DNA from: Micromussa lordhowensis
Taxonomy: Eukaryota > Cnidaria > Anthozoa > Scleractinia > Lobophylliidae
Assembly: GCA_964020085.1 (NCBI GenBank)
Contig: OZ026600.1
Span: forward strand, 14,693,323 to 14,757,322
Length of the DNA: 64,000 nucleotides
Direction of reading: 5' to 3'
Every line of letters begins with the position of its first letter. Positions within the stretch are counted from its first letter, which is position 1. The notes below the pieces were generated by a model. The model saw only the letters and a list, made by a program, of their open reading frames with translations. It was not told the origin of the DNA and searched no databases. The position numbers and the translations under genes were made by a program. Positions 36,900 through 50,800 of the stretch are shown one piece after another.

Positions 36900-37610
36900 T
36901 CCTGACAGTTTAGGACTCGGAGTGGGCGGGTTGTGTACATATAGTTCTTAATAAGAACCCCCAATAGGTGAAAAAACTTGGTTTGAAAGAGTTGATCTTG
37001 GTTGCAATCATAATCACCTCCGTTTCCACAGCATGATGGTTACTTCTACTATTTGGGATCAAGCTAGTCTACCCACTTATCTTGTCAGGTTCGATCACGC
37101 TCTTTTCCTGTGAACAGTTTACCAGTACCCACTTTATCGGTTCTTAAAGGTTAGGTAGAGAAAGCGGCCTGTAGATCGAGCGAACACCATGTGGCTGCTA
37201 CGTGCTAGCTGCCTGCTAAAGTATAAACATTCTTTCCTGACGCTAAGCTTTGAAAATAAGAATTGCAGCCAAGGAGCGTTTTCATATTTTTAATTCGCCC
37301 CACACCCTATTCTCCCGACAGTGAGTGAATGATCTATTTTCATTTGTTTATTTATCTATTTTGAGGACCATGGTTAATGAAATTGGGCCATTTCAAGGCA
37401 TCCCGTCGTTTACTTCTGTTTCCATAGCGACGACGTAATACGCAAACTCGCTGGCGCGGAACAAACAATAGCTGTTAGTTATTTGGCGTTTTCTAAATAT
37501 ATGTGGAAGCTTTTATCGCGTTTTACTCGCATCTTTGAAGATTTCTAGAGACGTTTTTCGCATCATCTTCGTAAGCAATGACTCTTTAGGTTCACGGAAA
37601 GGGGAAGGCC
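36900..37610. promoter_or_regulatory. Presumed MOK upstream region
   Basis: Directly upstream of the MOK start codon. The last 180 bp (from about 37430) have several CG dinucleotides, unlike the AT-rich flanks, which would fit a promoter. No TATA box or defined factor site can be asserted. Confidence 0.35.
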
Positions 37611-40600
37611 ATGCAAAGTAAGTGTATAGTACTGAACTAGCTTCACGTGCTTGAGCGTTCGGACATGACACTCTCTTTATCGCGTTCCAAACTAGCGCGC
37701 GCTGTGAAGTTCATACTTCTAATGTTGTTTTGTTTTCTTTCTACAGAATACCGTATCCTCGGCAAAAAAGGAGAAGGTACCTTCTCGGAAGTCCTAAAGG
37801 TTCAGGACATTCGAGATGGGACGTATTTTGCTTGCAAGAAGATGAAACAACGCTATGAGACGTAAGAATTCCTGTCACGGTGTGATTTCTGTAACTCGCG
37901 CAGAATTTTGTTTTATAAAGTACCTTCATAAGTTATTTTTATTGCTTTGTTTTTTTAATTTTTTGTAGTAGTTGTCTTATTACATTTTGTATTCATCATT
38001 TTATCCGTTGTTTTTTTTTTCAGTATTGATCAAGTGAACAACCTGAGAGAAATCCAGGCCATGAGACGACTAAGTCCGCATGGAAATGTTGTTGAACTCA
38101 AGGAGATTATCTTGTAAGTAAATATCTGTTGCTAGAAAGATATTAACGAACTCCAGTTTACAACGGGAGAGTTCAAAGTAAGGTAAAGCTTGTGATTCGT
38201 CTTTTGATCGTTTGCCGATCGAGTTTCGTCTTTCGTGATCCCGGAGGTTTTTGATATGGCAGCTCTGGCTAGTCACAAAGTGAACGGAACTCGCAAGAAA
38301 TCAGCTAGCTAAACATTGCAAGCAGCAATTTGTACATTTTTTAAAAATACGTGTTGCTATATGTTATTTGGGATGTTTGAAATGTTTATTTCACTTATTA
38401 AAGCTTGCATGCATTGATGGTTTCACCGACCACACAGGCCGGAAAAACAAAATGTAGACCATCTTGGGCAATATTTAAACGATTGCTCTTAACTTTTGTT
38501 TTGTGATCTGCGGCGTAATTCTCTTGTTTAAAAGGTTCTAAGAATACTTCATTTACAATCAGCCCCAAAGAAATCGGAAACATTATTGATTTGATTACCA
38601 TTTTGGACTTGAGATTTTCATATGATGCTAGGAAACAGCCGGCTATATTTTCTTATTCATGACTGTTGTCAAATGTAATGGACACTAATTGATATTACCT
38701 AGGGGCTTGTTCCTCTTTCATTGGTTGGTTAATAATCTTTTGCAAACAATAGAGAGCAGCAATATCAATAAAGAATTATATGTTCCTTCCTTGAGAATTT
38801 AAGAGTGTGGTTGAATTGCCTACTGTACAATGTACATCTAATTTTCTTTTTGTAAATCAAACCAATATGGTGCTATGTAGCCTGCGAACGCAGACCTATT
38901 TCCGGCTGTCACTGGTTCACTGACTTTATTTAAATATCCAACTACTGATAATTGATTACTATTCACACCTTTCATTTAAAGCCAAAGTTTCAACATGTTT
39001 AAAAACTTTTTGTTTGGATGAACAATAAATTCTATTGCTTGCTGATTTTTATTACCTGAATTTCTGACATAGAGCTCTCTTTTCATTGTTTTTTCTTTGT
39101 TCGTATTGTTTTATACAAATATTTTTAGTTGCAAGGGTGGCATTGGCATTATATCTATTTTCAGTGTACTTGAATTGTTATATCATCATCTGAAAATTTG
39201 GTCCATAACCGGTGATGAATAAATTAAGAATGCTGACAAGTTATAACCAGTTTAAAACTAACGCATGACAGATAGGATTGAAAATTCTGTCCATTTGTGA
39301 GACTGCCGATAAAATTTGCTACCCTGTGATTGGTTAAAATTACAGTGGGCAAATGGTACACTGACATGATTTCATAGCATACTTCTCAAATTCAAAACTT
39401 TTGTCCAATGAATAACTGGCAGTCTTTTAGTCTCCCTCTCAGCCGTTTTTAGTGTCTAGTAAAACTCTGAACAAAACCTCTGGAAGCTATCAAACCATTT
39501 GGAAGGCTTTAGGGCATGGCATACCTTCACCTCAAAAATTACATTCTTGGATAGGTAAGCACAATCATGAACAATGTGCTCAGGGGTATAAGAGCAAGAT
39601 AAACAGAAATAGCACAACATTTGCTGCCACATGTGAAATGGACAAGTACATAACTTTGAAAACTTCAAACTGTTTGTCTAGTTTAGACTGATAAATGTCA
39701 GTACAAAATATATGATGCCCCAGAGAGTACTGTGGTAAAATAGTGCCAAGTACGTATGAACCAAGAATAACAATTGTTATTACCCAAAAATAGTTATAAT
39801 CAGAGCCCTCCAAAAAGTTTGCGGGACACGATTACAGTTTACCTGACCCTTACCTTACACCCATAACTCCTCCCACTGCATACTGAAAATTCACACGATC
39901 CCTTGCATGCAACTACTGCCAAAAAGATAACAAAAGTAGAAAAAAGAAAGGCAAAAAAAAATTTAAAAAAAACGAAAAATTTTGATTTGGGCGTATATGC
40001 CTAAAAATATTATAAAGTGCAGTTTTAGTGGATAGATTAAAAAGTATGCTGTCTTGTTTTTAAATGGCTTTTTGAGTAGATTGGAGCTAATTTCATCTCA
40101 TATCCAGGCTAAAAGTGTCCAAAATGTCCAAAAAATGCATTTTTGCTAAAAAGCTCCAGGTGCCAATGGGTTAAAGAGTTGGATTCTTAGGCTGCAGGGT
40201 GGAGCTTTGTTTTTTGGGACAGCCTGTCCACATCCTAACAGGGAGGTATGGCAAGCAAAACAAAACAACAAAAAAGTTAGAATTACTAACTTCTTAATTG
40301 CATTTTTAATTTTAAGCGACAAGAAGAATGGAGCCTTGGCATTGATTTGTGAGCTAATGGATATGAACTTGTATGAAATGATACGAGGTAATGAATGCTA
40401 GTAAAAATTATTTATAGCTGCAGTACTGCATTTTGAATTTGCCTAGTTAATATTTTGTTTGTACCCAAATAACCTTTAGTAAGTGAAGTAACAACACATT
40501 AAATAAACTATATTACTGTCGTCATACCTTTAGGACGGCGCCACTATTTGCCTGAAGCTAAAGTCAAGAACTACATGTACCAGCTATGTAAATCAATTGA

Positions 40601-43600
40601 CCATATGCACAGGTAAGGTGTTTCCGTAAAGTAAGCTATACAACAAAAGATACATATTCAGGGTTGTAGCTACCTAAGAAAATAGTCTGCCGGCTAAGAT
40701 TTCATTGAGCCGGAGAGAGAGACCTGGAACAAAATTTCTGTCTTCAATCTTTGCAACGCCTTGAATGTGGGGTTACCAAGCTTCACATTTACAAAATGGC
40801 TGACACCGTACACTGAAAGAGAACACACTAAACAGGTGCTCAAAACAAGATTTTATTTCAATTACTTTACCCATTTTAGTGGCACTGATACTTAAGATAG
40901 TTAGAAATTTATTACAAACTTTTCACTGTTCGACATGGTTCAGATATTGAATGATTGTAGGTGCATAACCTAAAAACCGTTCATTGTCCTATACCGATTG
41001 ATCACCACCAAAATCCAGAGTTGGACAATAAATAATATTAATACCAAAAGAGGCATTGGACAAGTGTATTGCTTAACTTGGGTTTCATGGAACAATCTTT
41101 TTTATTTTAATGTAGGAATGGAATATTTCATAGAGATGTCAAGCCAGAAAATATATTAATCAAGGTAGGTTTTTTAGTGGTACATGGAATCTCAAATCTC
41201 AATTGAAATGCTGCAAGTCGTCAAATTAGCACCTGGGTGCTTATTTCAAACTTAGGAGAAGATGGGGGTGCTTATTTGAGGGACACACTTAATCGAGTGA
41301 GGCGCTAAATTTTATTTTACCCAAATTGTGGTCAGATATGATTGTTGTTTTTTGTATTCATTTATATCAATGTGTCTCTATTGAAGAACTACATAATATA
41401 ACCCCTTTAGCCGGTCTAGGCCTGCTGCACAAGGTTGGTTGGGATTTAGGCAATAAATCAGCAGATCTTCACTGTACCAATAACCATCCGTTGCGACGGT
41501 CAATGTGCAGTGCTTGAATGAGTCGAAAATCATTTGCTTGTGATTAAACACGACCAAAACTATACATCCCCTGTTGTAGACCGCAATACTTTACAATAAA
41601 GAAGGGGGAGAGTAGGGGTGCTTATTTGAGGGGAGGCACTTATTTCAAATTTTGGGGTGCTTATTTGAAGGGGGTGCTTATTTGAGGTGAGGCATTATTT
41701 CAAGGATTTATGGTAGTAAAACAAATATGTTGTGGTAACCAATCTTGTTGGGCAGCGTGGTCACATAACCACAAAGTCAATCATTTTGATAACCAGTTAG
41801 ATTGTGGTATACATGTACAAGTAATTTCATTTGTTGCTGAAATATTGAAGCTGCAAAGTCTCTTCACAAAGTTGTAAGCGTAAACATTTTTGGACCCCAG
41901 AGTTTTTCCTGATAACATTCTATCCCCTTTTCCTTAAAAATGCTAAATTATCGGTAGCAAACCAAAACGTCCTTTACTTAAAACTTGATATGTGTTTAAT
42001 GCTTTAATTCCAGGATGAAGTTGTAAAACTTGCAGACTTTGGATCATGTCGTAGTGTTTACTCAAAGCAGCCTTACACAGAATACATATCAACAAGATGG
42101 TAAGCTAGTGGTACTTGGCCAGTCCTTATAAAGATGAGAAACACACCCTGCTAATGTTACATGAGAAAATGTTTTAACAATCTTCACTGGATCAACTGCA
42201 AGGTTCTGTCTAAACAAAGAATGAGCCTACAGAAATAAAACAGAACAACTCATTTCCACTGAACCACTCTAAAAAGGGGTTTAAAGGACAGTGGTTGTAC
42301 AAGAAAGAAACATCAGGACTGTAAATAAGGGTCATAGCTGCTGCTGCTAAGTACATGTATGTTTGGTGGGCCCTTGTAGTTGATACAATTCACCCAAAAA
42401 CTTAGATACAAGTTTGCTACGGTTGTGAAGATTAAGGCTACAGGTGAATCAAAACTTAATGATGGCACTGAAAGGGACTGGCTTGGAGTTTAATGAACAT
42501 CTTCATTAACATGCGGAACACCTGGACTTTATTGTACTGTAGGGCTTTTACAGTATCTATGACAATTTCACAGCCCAGACACTACAAAGCAGACATTACA
42601 CGGCATAATGCTTGTGCTGAATCAGTGTATACCTGCATGAATGTCTCCCACATTAGTTTATTTGGATTTTTTGGTTCAGACTGTGCTGTAACTTAATGAT
42701 AATATAATCACCATGGGTCCATGCAGCCACTAACCAGACTTTGTTACTGTGTTGGTGTTTGTTTGTAGGTATCGTGCTCCTGAATGTTTGTTGACGGATG
42801 GTTTCTATACTCACAAGATGGACATGTGGAGTGTAGGATGTGTGTTCTTTGAAGTGTTAAGGTGAATAGGTTTTTAAGGTTGATAGTAAGAAAATATATA
42901 AATCATTTTTAAAGGTAATTATTTGTTAAACGAGGAAACAAGTTAAACAGTATTGTTCTAATATAATTTCCATTTAGACCCAAACAATGATGTGCAAAGA
43001 TAATATGCATACTTACAGACAAAATTTATTTGAAAAAGGCTATGAGTGTTACAGACTTGGCATGCTTCAACTTTGTTCTATAATCAAGTGGATTAACTGT
43101 TTTTGTCACGGGTGAAGTCTCCGTGTCCAGTGGCAACCTGTTGGCTTTTGACGTCATTAGCAACAAAGCGTGCAAAATTGTAGGCAACAATATCAATACC
43201 GTGGGAAACAAGGAAAGTTGCCCGTGAGAGCAAAGTAATTTTGAGGCCCAAATTTTGTCACCAAAGCTTTGTTGTGTCTTACTCAACTGATAATCATAGT
43301 AAAAATCGGCAATCACCTTTATGTTTATTTTGACCTTTCTTATCTTTTACCTGGAGCTGTTTTAATTTCTGCATCTAACACTGTCTAGAATATTTTGTGA
43401 TTTAACTGTTGATTGTATGTTCTTTTAACAGCTTACATCCTCTCTTTCCTGGTTCTAATGAAGTTGATCAGATTGCCAAGGTTCATGATGTCCTTGGAAC
43501 ACCATCACCAAACATTCTTAAAAAGTTACAAAAGTGAGTTGTCCTTTGATGATATTCAACATTAATATTTCATAATGTGTAGCTCCAGAAAATATCCATG

Positions 43601-46600
43601 GATATTCCGAGGGGTAGAGGGGTCTGAAAGAGGTAAATTTCTGAAGGGGAGGGGGGTACACAAAGAGTTTTCTTTCCAGAGGTTTTGAAATGCGATTGAA
43701 TAAACACTATCATACTTTCCCAATCGATTGAGGTAACCAAACCAGATAAAACGTTCCATCCGTTGAAATTAATGTAAGATTCTTTGTCATAATTATTTTC
43801 CATTATTGTTCCGGCTTCGACTAGGAGTCCACTAGACCAAAACTAATATGTCTAATAAATTACATGTAAAAGTAAATTACTTTAATTTGAGCTACACATT
43901 GTATTTTACCTGTACTTTATTTTACTCATTTTGTGCACTCATTGTATATGTCTGTCTTGCAGTAAATCACGTAGCATGAATTTCAACTTCCCACCAAAAA
44001 AAGGAACAGGCATCAGTAAACTGCTTCCACATGATCATGTCTCTCAGGAGTGCATTGAACTTATTGAACTCATGTGTGCTTATGATCCTGACGAAAGGTA
44101 ATAACTATGAATTAATAATAATTAATAATGTAATGAGCACTGTAGTGAAATGGTGGAACATGTACTTAACTTAACAATCATCAGCATCTCCTTACGCTGA
44201 AAACAGCTTGTAGACAGTCTGTTACATTTGCACAGCATATAATGCTCGAAATTTCACTGACACAAGCAATCTATTAGACAACCCATAAGTGACATCTTTA
44301 TTTACTCTTTTTGTTCTATTTTGGGTTGGTCTGTAGAGGGGGTCCGTAGACCGGTCTGTAGGGGTTGTCCATGGACCCGGTCCGTAGTGGGTGTCTGGGG
44401 ACCAGGGGTCTGTTTTTTGGTTACCCAGCAGACTTCAACATAGACTTGAAATATACAGCAGGAAAAAACTATGGCATTGTAAAATCTATGGAGAATTTAA
44501 TTGTATTTTTAAATTCTTAATTAATCAGTACTTTGAAATGTGAATAAGGACCTATTTGACAGCCTAAGAACCAGTAAACTCTTACATTTGAAGGCAAAAG
44601 ATGTAAGCTTTCTATTTTTACAAAAGGAAAAAAACTTATTAGAGACTCTAAGATTGTTCAGTAACAAAAGGCAGTAGAAATATAACCCATGTACATGTAT
44701 ATGTAATGCCCACTGAAGTGAAGTCAGGTTCCAATATGGAGTTATATGTGATTGACCTGTGTTTAGAAAAACTGTTTGGTGCTGGGCAGTGTTTCCAGAT
44801 GGCATTTGGTTTAGGTAGGACATGTTGAAATGAACAGTGAAGTGTTCTCTGCTCAGCACTGACCTTCATAAAGCCATCAAAAACAGCTTAGCCTAGAGAA
44901 CTATTCTGACCAGATCCTGGCCATTACTGATAAACAGTAATTACTCTGACTATGGACTCTTTAATAATTTTGTTAGTACAGGACATTTTGTGATTTCTAG
45001 TACAATTGGGACTAAATAAGGAGTCTGGTAAATTTTCCAAAGACTACATACAATTTGAAGAACTTTGTAGCAAAGCAAAGGGGGAAATCCTTATTTATGT
45101 TTTAGAGCAGTTTTATCAGGAAGGCTCAGACTAAATAAAGTACAAGTGTGTAATGCATTTTATGCTCTGTTGTAGAATATCGGCAAAACAGGCCTTGAGA
45201 CATCCTTATTTTAGACAACTCAGGTATGTACACTGGTTAAAAATGTTTAAAAGTATATCTGTGAGCAGTTATTACATTCAATTTTGAACAATGTGGAGCT
45301 GGCTATAATCATCTCATATCCAGCAAGCGTGAGTGGAATAAGTGTTTATTAAAACTTCCCCCCAAATATAGAAAGTGAAGCCTTGGAGCCAAGGCTGGCT
45401 CATAGCTGCCGGAGCTTATCCCGGTTTCTGTAGCATGAAGCAGCTAGAAGTATTTCTACTTCCCCTGGATGGGATGCTAGTCCATCGCAGGTCAGTCCCC
45501 CGCGATTTTGTTAGGTTTCCCCAACAAATAGCAGGCACCCATTTATACACCTGGGTGGAGAGAGGCACTGTGAGAGTAAAGTGTCTTGCCCAAGAACACA
45601 ACACACTGTCCCCGGCCAGGGCTCGAACTAACCATGAGGCCACCGTGCCTCCCTAAACTAAAATAAAAACTAAACTAAAATAAAAATAAAAATGCGCCAA
45701 AAATATCACTCGTACACTTACCATATTTGTAGGACATGGCATAATGGCTCATAACCCATGATATCTATGAAAACTCTTGAAAATGATCTAGTTTTTATTC
45801 ATGTTAGATATAATATTTGTACATTGCAGGTATATGTCTATAAATGTGGTATAGTTAAAAAAAGTTTTTGTTGTGTTTAAGTATGTTATTAAATTTGTAC
45901 ACAAAATAACCACTGGTTCAAATGCTATTTTTTTCAATGTCAGAGAGGCAGACAAGCGTCAAGCTGTGAATACACGGTTGTCATCACCTTCTGAGGCATC
46001 AGTTATCACGAAGCCACACAGAATTGTGAAAAAGAAGGTAACTTTTCTTTCATTTCCTACAGTGAACTTGGTTTGCCTCCATGTCTATTTTAGTTCTGAT
46101 ACAACAATAAAAGCAAAATTTATCCAATAAGGAGGACATTGTTAACTTAATTGTTCAGGATTTATAGTTAAGTGTGGAATAGAATGACCCATAGAAATGG
46201 GTTTGCAAGTTGTTTGCTTTATTTGACATATTTTTCTAGTTTTTCTTTTAACGAGACAGTAATCTAATGGTCAGATGTGGGAATGTGTTGTTCCAGAAAA
46301 TATCCATATGACTCATCTCCCTCCCATGGAAGGTGTTTTGGTTTTGAACCCCGCTACCTCTGTGCAAATTCCAGACTAGATTCATTTGATTTTATGATTT
46401 CATAGAAAATTTTTTTTTTGATTGAAACCCCCTTCACCTTGGAATCTCCAATGACCTACCTTTGGGCTGTCTTGAAAACAAAGACCCCCCATTTTATTAC
46501 ATTTTTTTGGGGAGGGGGGGGGCTACTCTCCTCAGTACCCCCAGAAAAATTGGGAGGGGAGAAGGGAGGCCATTCTTATAATTTTTTTCTTCGTCAACGG

Positions 46601-49184
46601 TACTGGTTGGAAATGGGAAGCCCTGAGCATGGGAGCAAGTTAATTTGTCTGGTGTTGTAAAAGTTTTTTTCACCAATTGACGAAACCACGAACAAGACAT
46701 TAAAATGAATTTTGCAAAAAAAAAAACGAATAACCTTCTAGGGTTGTGTGCAGTTGAGTGCTATTCAGTTACTTTATTGTTACTTATTTATGTGGGAACT
46801 TAATTTTGCAATTTTCTAAAAACATTTACGGATCGAACAATGCACAAAGATTTAATTTGACTCATCTTTTCTCTGTGGGGACTGGAAACCCTACAAACTA
46901 GTGATAACCAAAAGTTAGGAAGTACAGGCAAGATCGATGCAAGGTGTCATGGGATAAGTAAAAGTTTAACATGTGTACAGTGACATAATTCCTGGGGAAG
47001 TCTTTTATGATTTAGTCTGCCCAAGAGCTCAGGCAAGATCTACTTGCCTGTGTACTTTTGGTCATGTATGGTGATGCAAAGCACTGGTACATATTACAAA
47101 AAGCTTTACGCCAGGCTACTCCCCTTCACAAAGTCTCACGAGTTCATGATATCTGTGTAAAGTTGCAAGTCACAGTAGTGAACTAAAATTAGACTGAACA
47201 GAGTTACGAATCAATTCTTTGAGTGAGCTTTTTCACAAATTGTGCCTTGAAAAGCAGAGTATTTTACTGTTTCAGTTAACTTTGAATGCACTGTACAATC
47301 CGAAATGATCTATTTTCAAATGCCCCCTCTCTCTCACCCCCTTTGAATAAGACAACTTCTTTAGGCTGGGTGGAAAGAGAAAGAGAGAGCACTGGGGCAA
47401 AGGGGGAGTACAGTAGAGTTGTTAGTTTGTCAACCTCGTGCTCTCCACGGGTCAGATTAAGAGTAAAGGGTGGTATATATTTTGACAAAAAGAAGAGAGA
47501 ACTTAAAGTTTTAATTTAAACTGTTTCAATTATTGTACACATAGAAAATTACAAGAATGGCCTCCCCTCCCCCTCCCTCAGAAAAGGGAGATTTTTCCGG
47601 GGGTACTGGGAAGAGGAGTGCCCTTCCCCCAAAAAAGTATCGTAAAAAATGTTGGGTCTTTGTTTTCAAGTTTTGGGGTCTTAGGGGTTTTAGAGTGTCT
47701 TTGTTTTCAAGACACCTCTTTCTTTGGTGGTTAGAGATATTTGTTGGAACTGTATAAATTATGAAGACATCAGCAGAAGTTGCACAGAGTGCGTAATATT
47801 GTTGTGGTTTTAATACTTTTGCTTAACTTGTGATTTCAGAGGAAACATGTGATGGGCCGAACTCATGCCCGCTCACCTACTGAGGTACGGCTTTATCAGC
47901 TATCAAGCATTTGTTCTATTGCGCATGGTTACAACACCTGGCATGGCTTTAATTTGTTTAACTTTGTCTGAGAAAAGAAGCATTTCAATGATAAAATGTT
48001 AAGTTTACAGGAGGACATTGGGGTTGCAGTATTTTGGTACTGGGCAGTACTAACATTCATGCTGTATTTTTGATCATTTTAATGTTAAATCAATGCATTA
48101 CATTTTTCCTAACCTGTGTTATGCTTTTGAAATATTTTGATCAACCAAAGTGATTTTGTTACTTGATGTTCTTTTAAGGCTAACTTTTACTGTCTAGTGA
48201 CTCTTGACTAATAAAAGCAATGTGACTTCATTTAGAATTAAAAAAGAAGATTCTGTTTGTGTAGTATTTGCTTGACGTTTGACATTTTAAATGTACATTC
48301 ATTTACTTGAACTAAATGCCAAACCATGTGGTAACTTAGCAGATGAGATGATTTTGACATGTGGTGAAAAATGACCAGGGCATTTAATTTGTGGTTGTGG
48401 CGTTTTATTTTCTTCATGGTATTATCATGTTCAGTTTAAAACCATTTTCTGTGTTAACATTAAGTCAAGGATACAATGCTACTTTTAGTTCCTTTATTGA
48501 TTTGATACTTTTTTTCTTGTAGTCTTTTCATCCAAAAGAAGAAGGAATTGGCCTAACTGGTGAAGTGGGACATCAACAGCAATCATTACCATCTCTAGGT
48601 GTTGGATACAAGCACTCCACTTACGGCACAACTTTACCCAAGATACCAGTTGCAACTACAATACAAACAACCACCTTTCCCACGTCCTTTCCTTCCATCA
48701 TACACCAAGAAAAAAATAAAGTCAAGGTACATGTACCGCTAATTTGCTTGTAGTGTTTGCCGTTTTTATGACAGTCAAGTTATAATAATTACTTATAATT
48801 TTACATGGGAATATAATGATATTCACATGTAAAATTTGAATGAATAAATTCAAGGGAAAGGATGTCTGTAGTGGGACCTCTCATGAAACAGATGTTTTCT
48901 TCAAGGGGTTCAAAAGGTTACGTCTGTGGGTTGTGTTTGATAGAATTAAAGGTTTGTTGGTTATCATCATAGAAAATTATTGACAGCAAACAAAAATGCA
49001 GTGATTGGTTAGGCTGCAAACTCTAAATGTTATTTAAAGGTGCATGAATATTTAAATATATTCCTTCCAGCATTATTCCTAACAGTTTTCATCTGTCCTG
49101 CAGAACCAAACAAGCCAGAAGTTTGCACATTATAAATTACCAGCCATTGATAACTCAAAACGAGGAGGTGCTCATGGTTTCTGA
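37611..49184 (+). CDS. MOK: MOK protein kinase (MAK/ICK/MOK family), fifteen coding exons
   Basis: CMGC Ser/Thr kinase related to MAP kinases; the RCK family acts on cilia. Exons: 37611-37617, 37747-37861, 38024-38113, 40317-40387, 40534-40612, 41116-41164, 42014-42099, 42769-42861, 43432-43533, 43963-44097, 45176-45223, 45944-46037, 47840-47884, 48523-48726, 49104-49184. Every intron is GT-AG and phases join without a stop, giving 432 residues (human MOK 419). Visible motifs: glycine loop GEGTFSEV (11-18), Lys33 in [14 protein letters not shown] (126-133), DFG (145-147), a TEY dual-phosphorylation motif (159-161), APE (169-171); the kinase domain ends near residue 290. The tail is poorly conserved except for a terminal LPAI motif like that of human MOK. 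Exon 1 holds only ATG plus four bases. Retaining intron 14 would instead end the protein after eight other residues (stop at 48751-48753). Confidence 0.95.
41230..41705 (+). repeat. GGGTGCTTATTTGAGG dispersed repeat in MOK intron 6
   Basis: The phrase GTGCTTATTTGA or its close variants occurs at least five times, clustered at both ends of the interval. Confidence 0.55.
45375..45660 (-). mobile_element. tRNA-derived SINE in MOK intron 11
   Basis: Read on the minus strand it starts with a Pol III A-box-like TGGCCTCATGG and a B-box-like TTCGAGCCC, then a body with the conserved phrase (plus strand) GGATGGGATGCTAGTCCATC and 'acctgggtggagagaggcac'. The spacing between the A and B boxes is shortened compared with the copy at 59833-59985, so this copy has an internal deletion. 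Confidence 0.75.
46471..47670. mobile_element. DNA element with about 120-bp terminal inverted repeats in MOK intron 12
   Basis: 46471-46590 and 47545-47670 are inverted copies (CTTGAAAACAAAGACCC outer end, CAGTACCCCC core, GGCCATTCTT inner end) with moderate divergence. The 950 bp between holds no recognised ORF. Confidence 0.7.
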
Positions 49185-50427
49185 CATTGCATTCAGTTAT
49201 GTTCTGACAACGTTCACATCTCTGTGGCTCATCGTATTGACGAGTGTGGTTGTACATAGGAAACCAGGACTGCAGGCTAGCTGTCGTCAGTTTTGAAAGA
49301 TGGGCACTGATATTCAGGGCACCTCAAATAATCGAGGAGTACTCGGCTTCTTCACTAATCTAAATGGTCACTATTCCTCCAAAGAGACAAGCAATCAGCA
49401 TCAGCATCATCAGCATCACTTTGTCTTTAATATAGTTTAGGTTTCAGTGTATAACTAATGGAATTCTTAACTGATCCAGGGGTTTTAAGTTGATATCATT
49501 GTAAGTGTTTCAAATAAGAAGTGTTTGGCTTTCAGTTCAAATCACCTGGGTGGCAACATGTTTACTTGATGGTGATTTATGATGTCATTGCATGGTAAGA
49601 ACTCTCAATATGGAGTCTACAGAAGATTTCTCATCGTAACTGAACGTATTCATCTGGAATATGAAATTTATTTAACAATTAGGGACACTTTTATATCTCT
49701 ATATTCACGCAATGCTGTATTTTAATCTTCCGTGCAATGATGTGATAATTTCCCATCAAGCTTTGCAAAAATGGGGGCGCACAGGTAATTTGAAATCCTT
49801 AAATAGCAGAACTATATGTTCAGCATTCAAATCAGGCAAAGACTTTTCAACTTCAAATAGTTGAAATATTTTAACATGAAGACCAACTTGTGATTTGGAA
49901 CAAAACTGGTCTTTAGCCAAGACTCCCTGTAAGAGTTAAGATTATCGAAAAAAAAAAAAGAATTAGTTTACAAATCATATTTTATGGTCTAGCTGCACAA
50001 TGCAACAACATTAACTTAAACCAAGCTACATGCAAGTCTTAATGACTTCTCAACAAACTGTCATTGTATCTGGTGTACACTGGAGATATCAGTCATTGAG
50101 GGATTTTCAGGCTTGGTTTGCTTGTTACATTGTATTTCTAGGCTAAAAAGCTTTTGTCAGTTCTTAAACCAGAAAAAAAAATAGATTGGTCAGTGTCTTC
50201 TGTACACAGTGTACCAAAAAGTATTTTGGCTGTTCCTCTGTTGTCTCTGTGAGAATGATCTCAAGTTTGAAAAACGTTGTTCTTCCCAAGGTGTATTATT
50301 TTAATATTGGTGCTTGACTGATGTCAATTAGTTTGGTTTCATGTTTTGTTTTATGAGGTGCATGTTCTTACAACAACTCGCTATTTATTTTAATTACACA
50401 AAGAAAAACAAGCTAGGAACCTTTGTA

Positions 50428-50433
50428 AATAAA
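50428..50433 (+). terminator. Candidate MOK polyadenylation signal (AATAAA)
   Basis: AATAAA followed by a U/GU-rich stretch about 1.25 kb after the MOK stop codon. Further AATAAA motifs occur downstream (for example near 51404), so the site actually used is not fixed by sequence alone. Confidence 0.4.
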
Positions 50434-50715
50434 TATTGTACATATTAAGATATTTTTATACAGGAGGAAATATTTTTTTCTAAATACAAACATAATTAGG
50501 TCATAACTGTGACAAAGAATGAGTTTGAAATAATTAAAAGATACAGCTGTCAGCTCTTACTTGAAATTTGTCATAGGCAGGTTGTTAAAATTAAAATTAT
50601 ATAATAATTATATAATAATTTTTATTTTTACAACTCAAATACTTGTTGCAGTAGCTGTCATGTTCAATGTCTGATTAACTCTTAGAAAGGAAATCACATT
50701 TCAGGGCTGTAGCCA

Positions 50716-50800
50716 GAAGAATTATGACTGAGGCAATGTCAATGAAAAAATTATGACTGAAGCAATGTCGATTAAAAAATTATGACTGAGGCAATGTCCA
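50716..50800 (+). repeat. Three-copy tandem repeat, 29-30 bp unit
   Basis: ATTATGACTGAGGCAATGTC recurs three times with small changes. Confidence 0.8.

Noticed and set aside
38879..38930. Possible MITE end (tagcctgcgaacgcag)
   Set aside because: It looks familiar as a dispersed repeat but no second end or duplication was found.
45375..45656. 93-codon ORF in MOK intron 11
   Set aside because: It lies entirely in a SINE.
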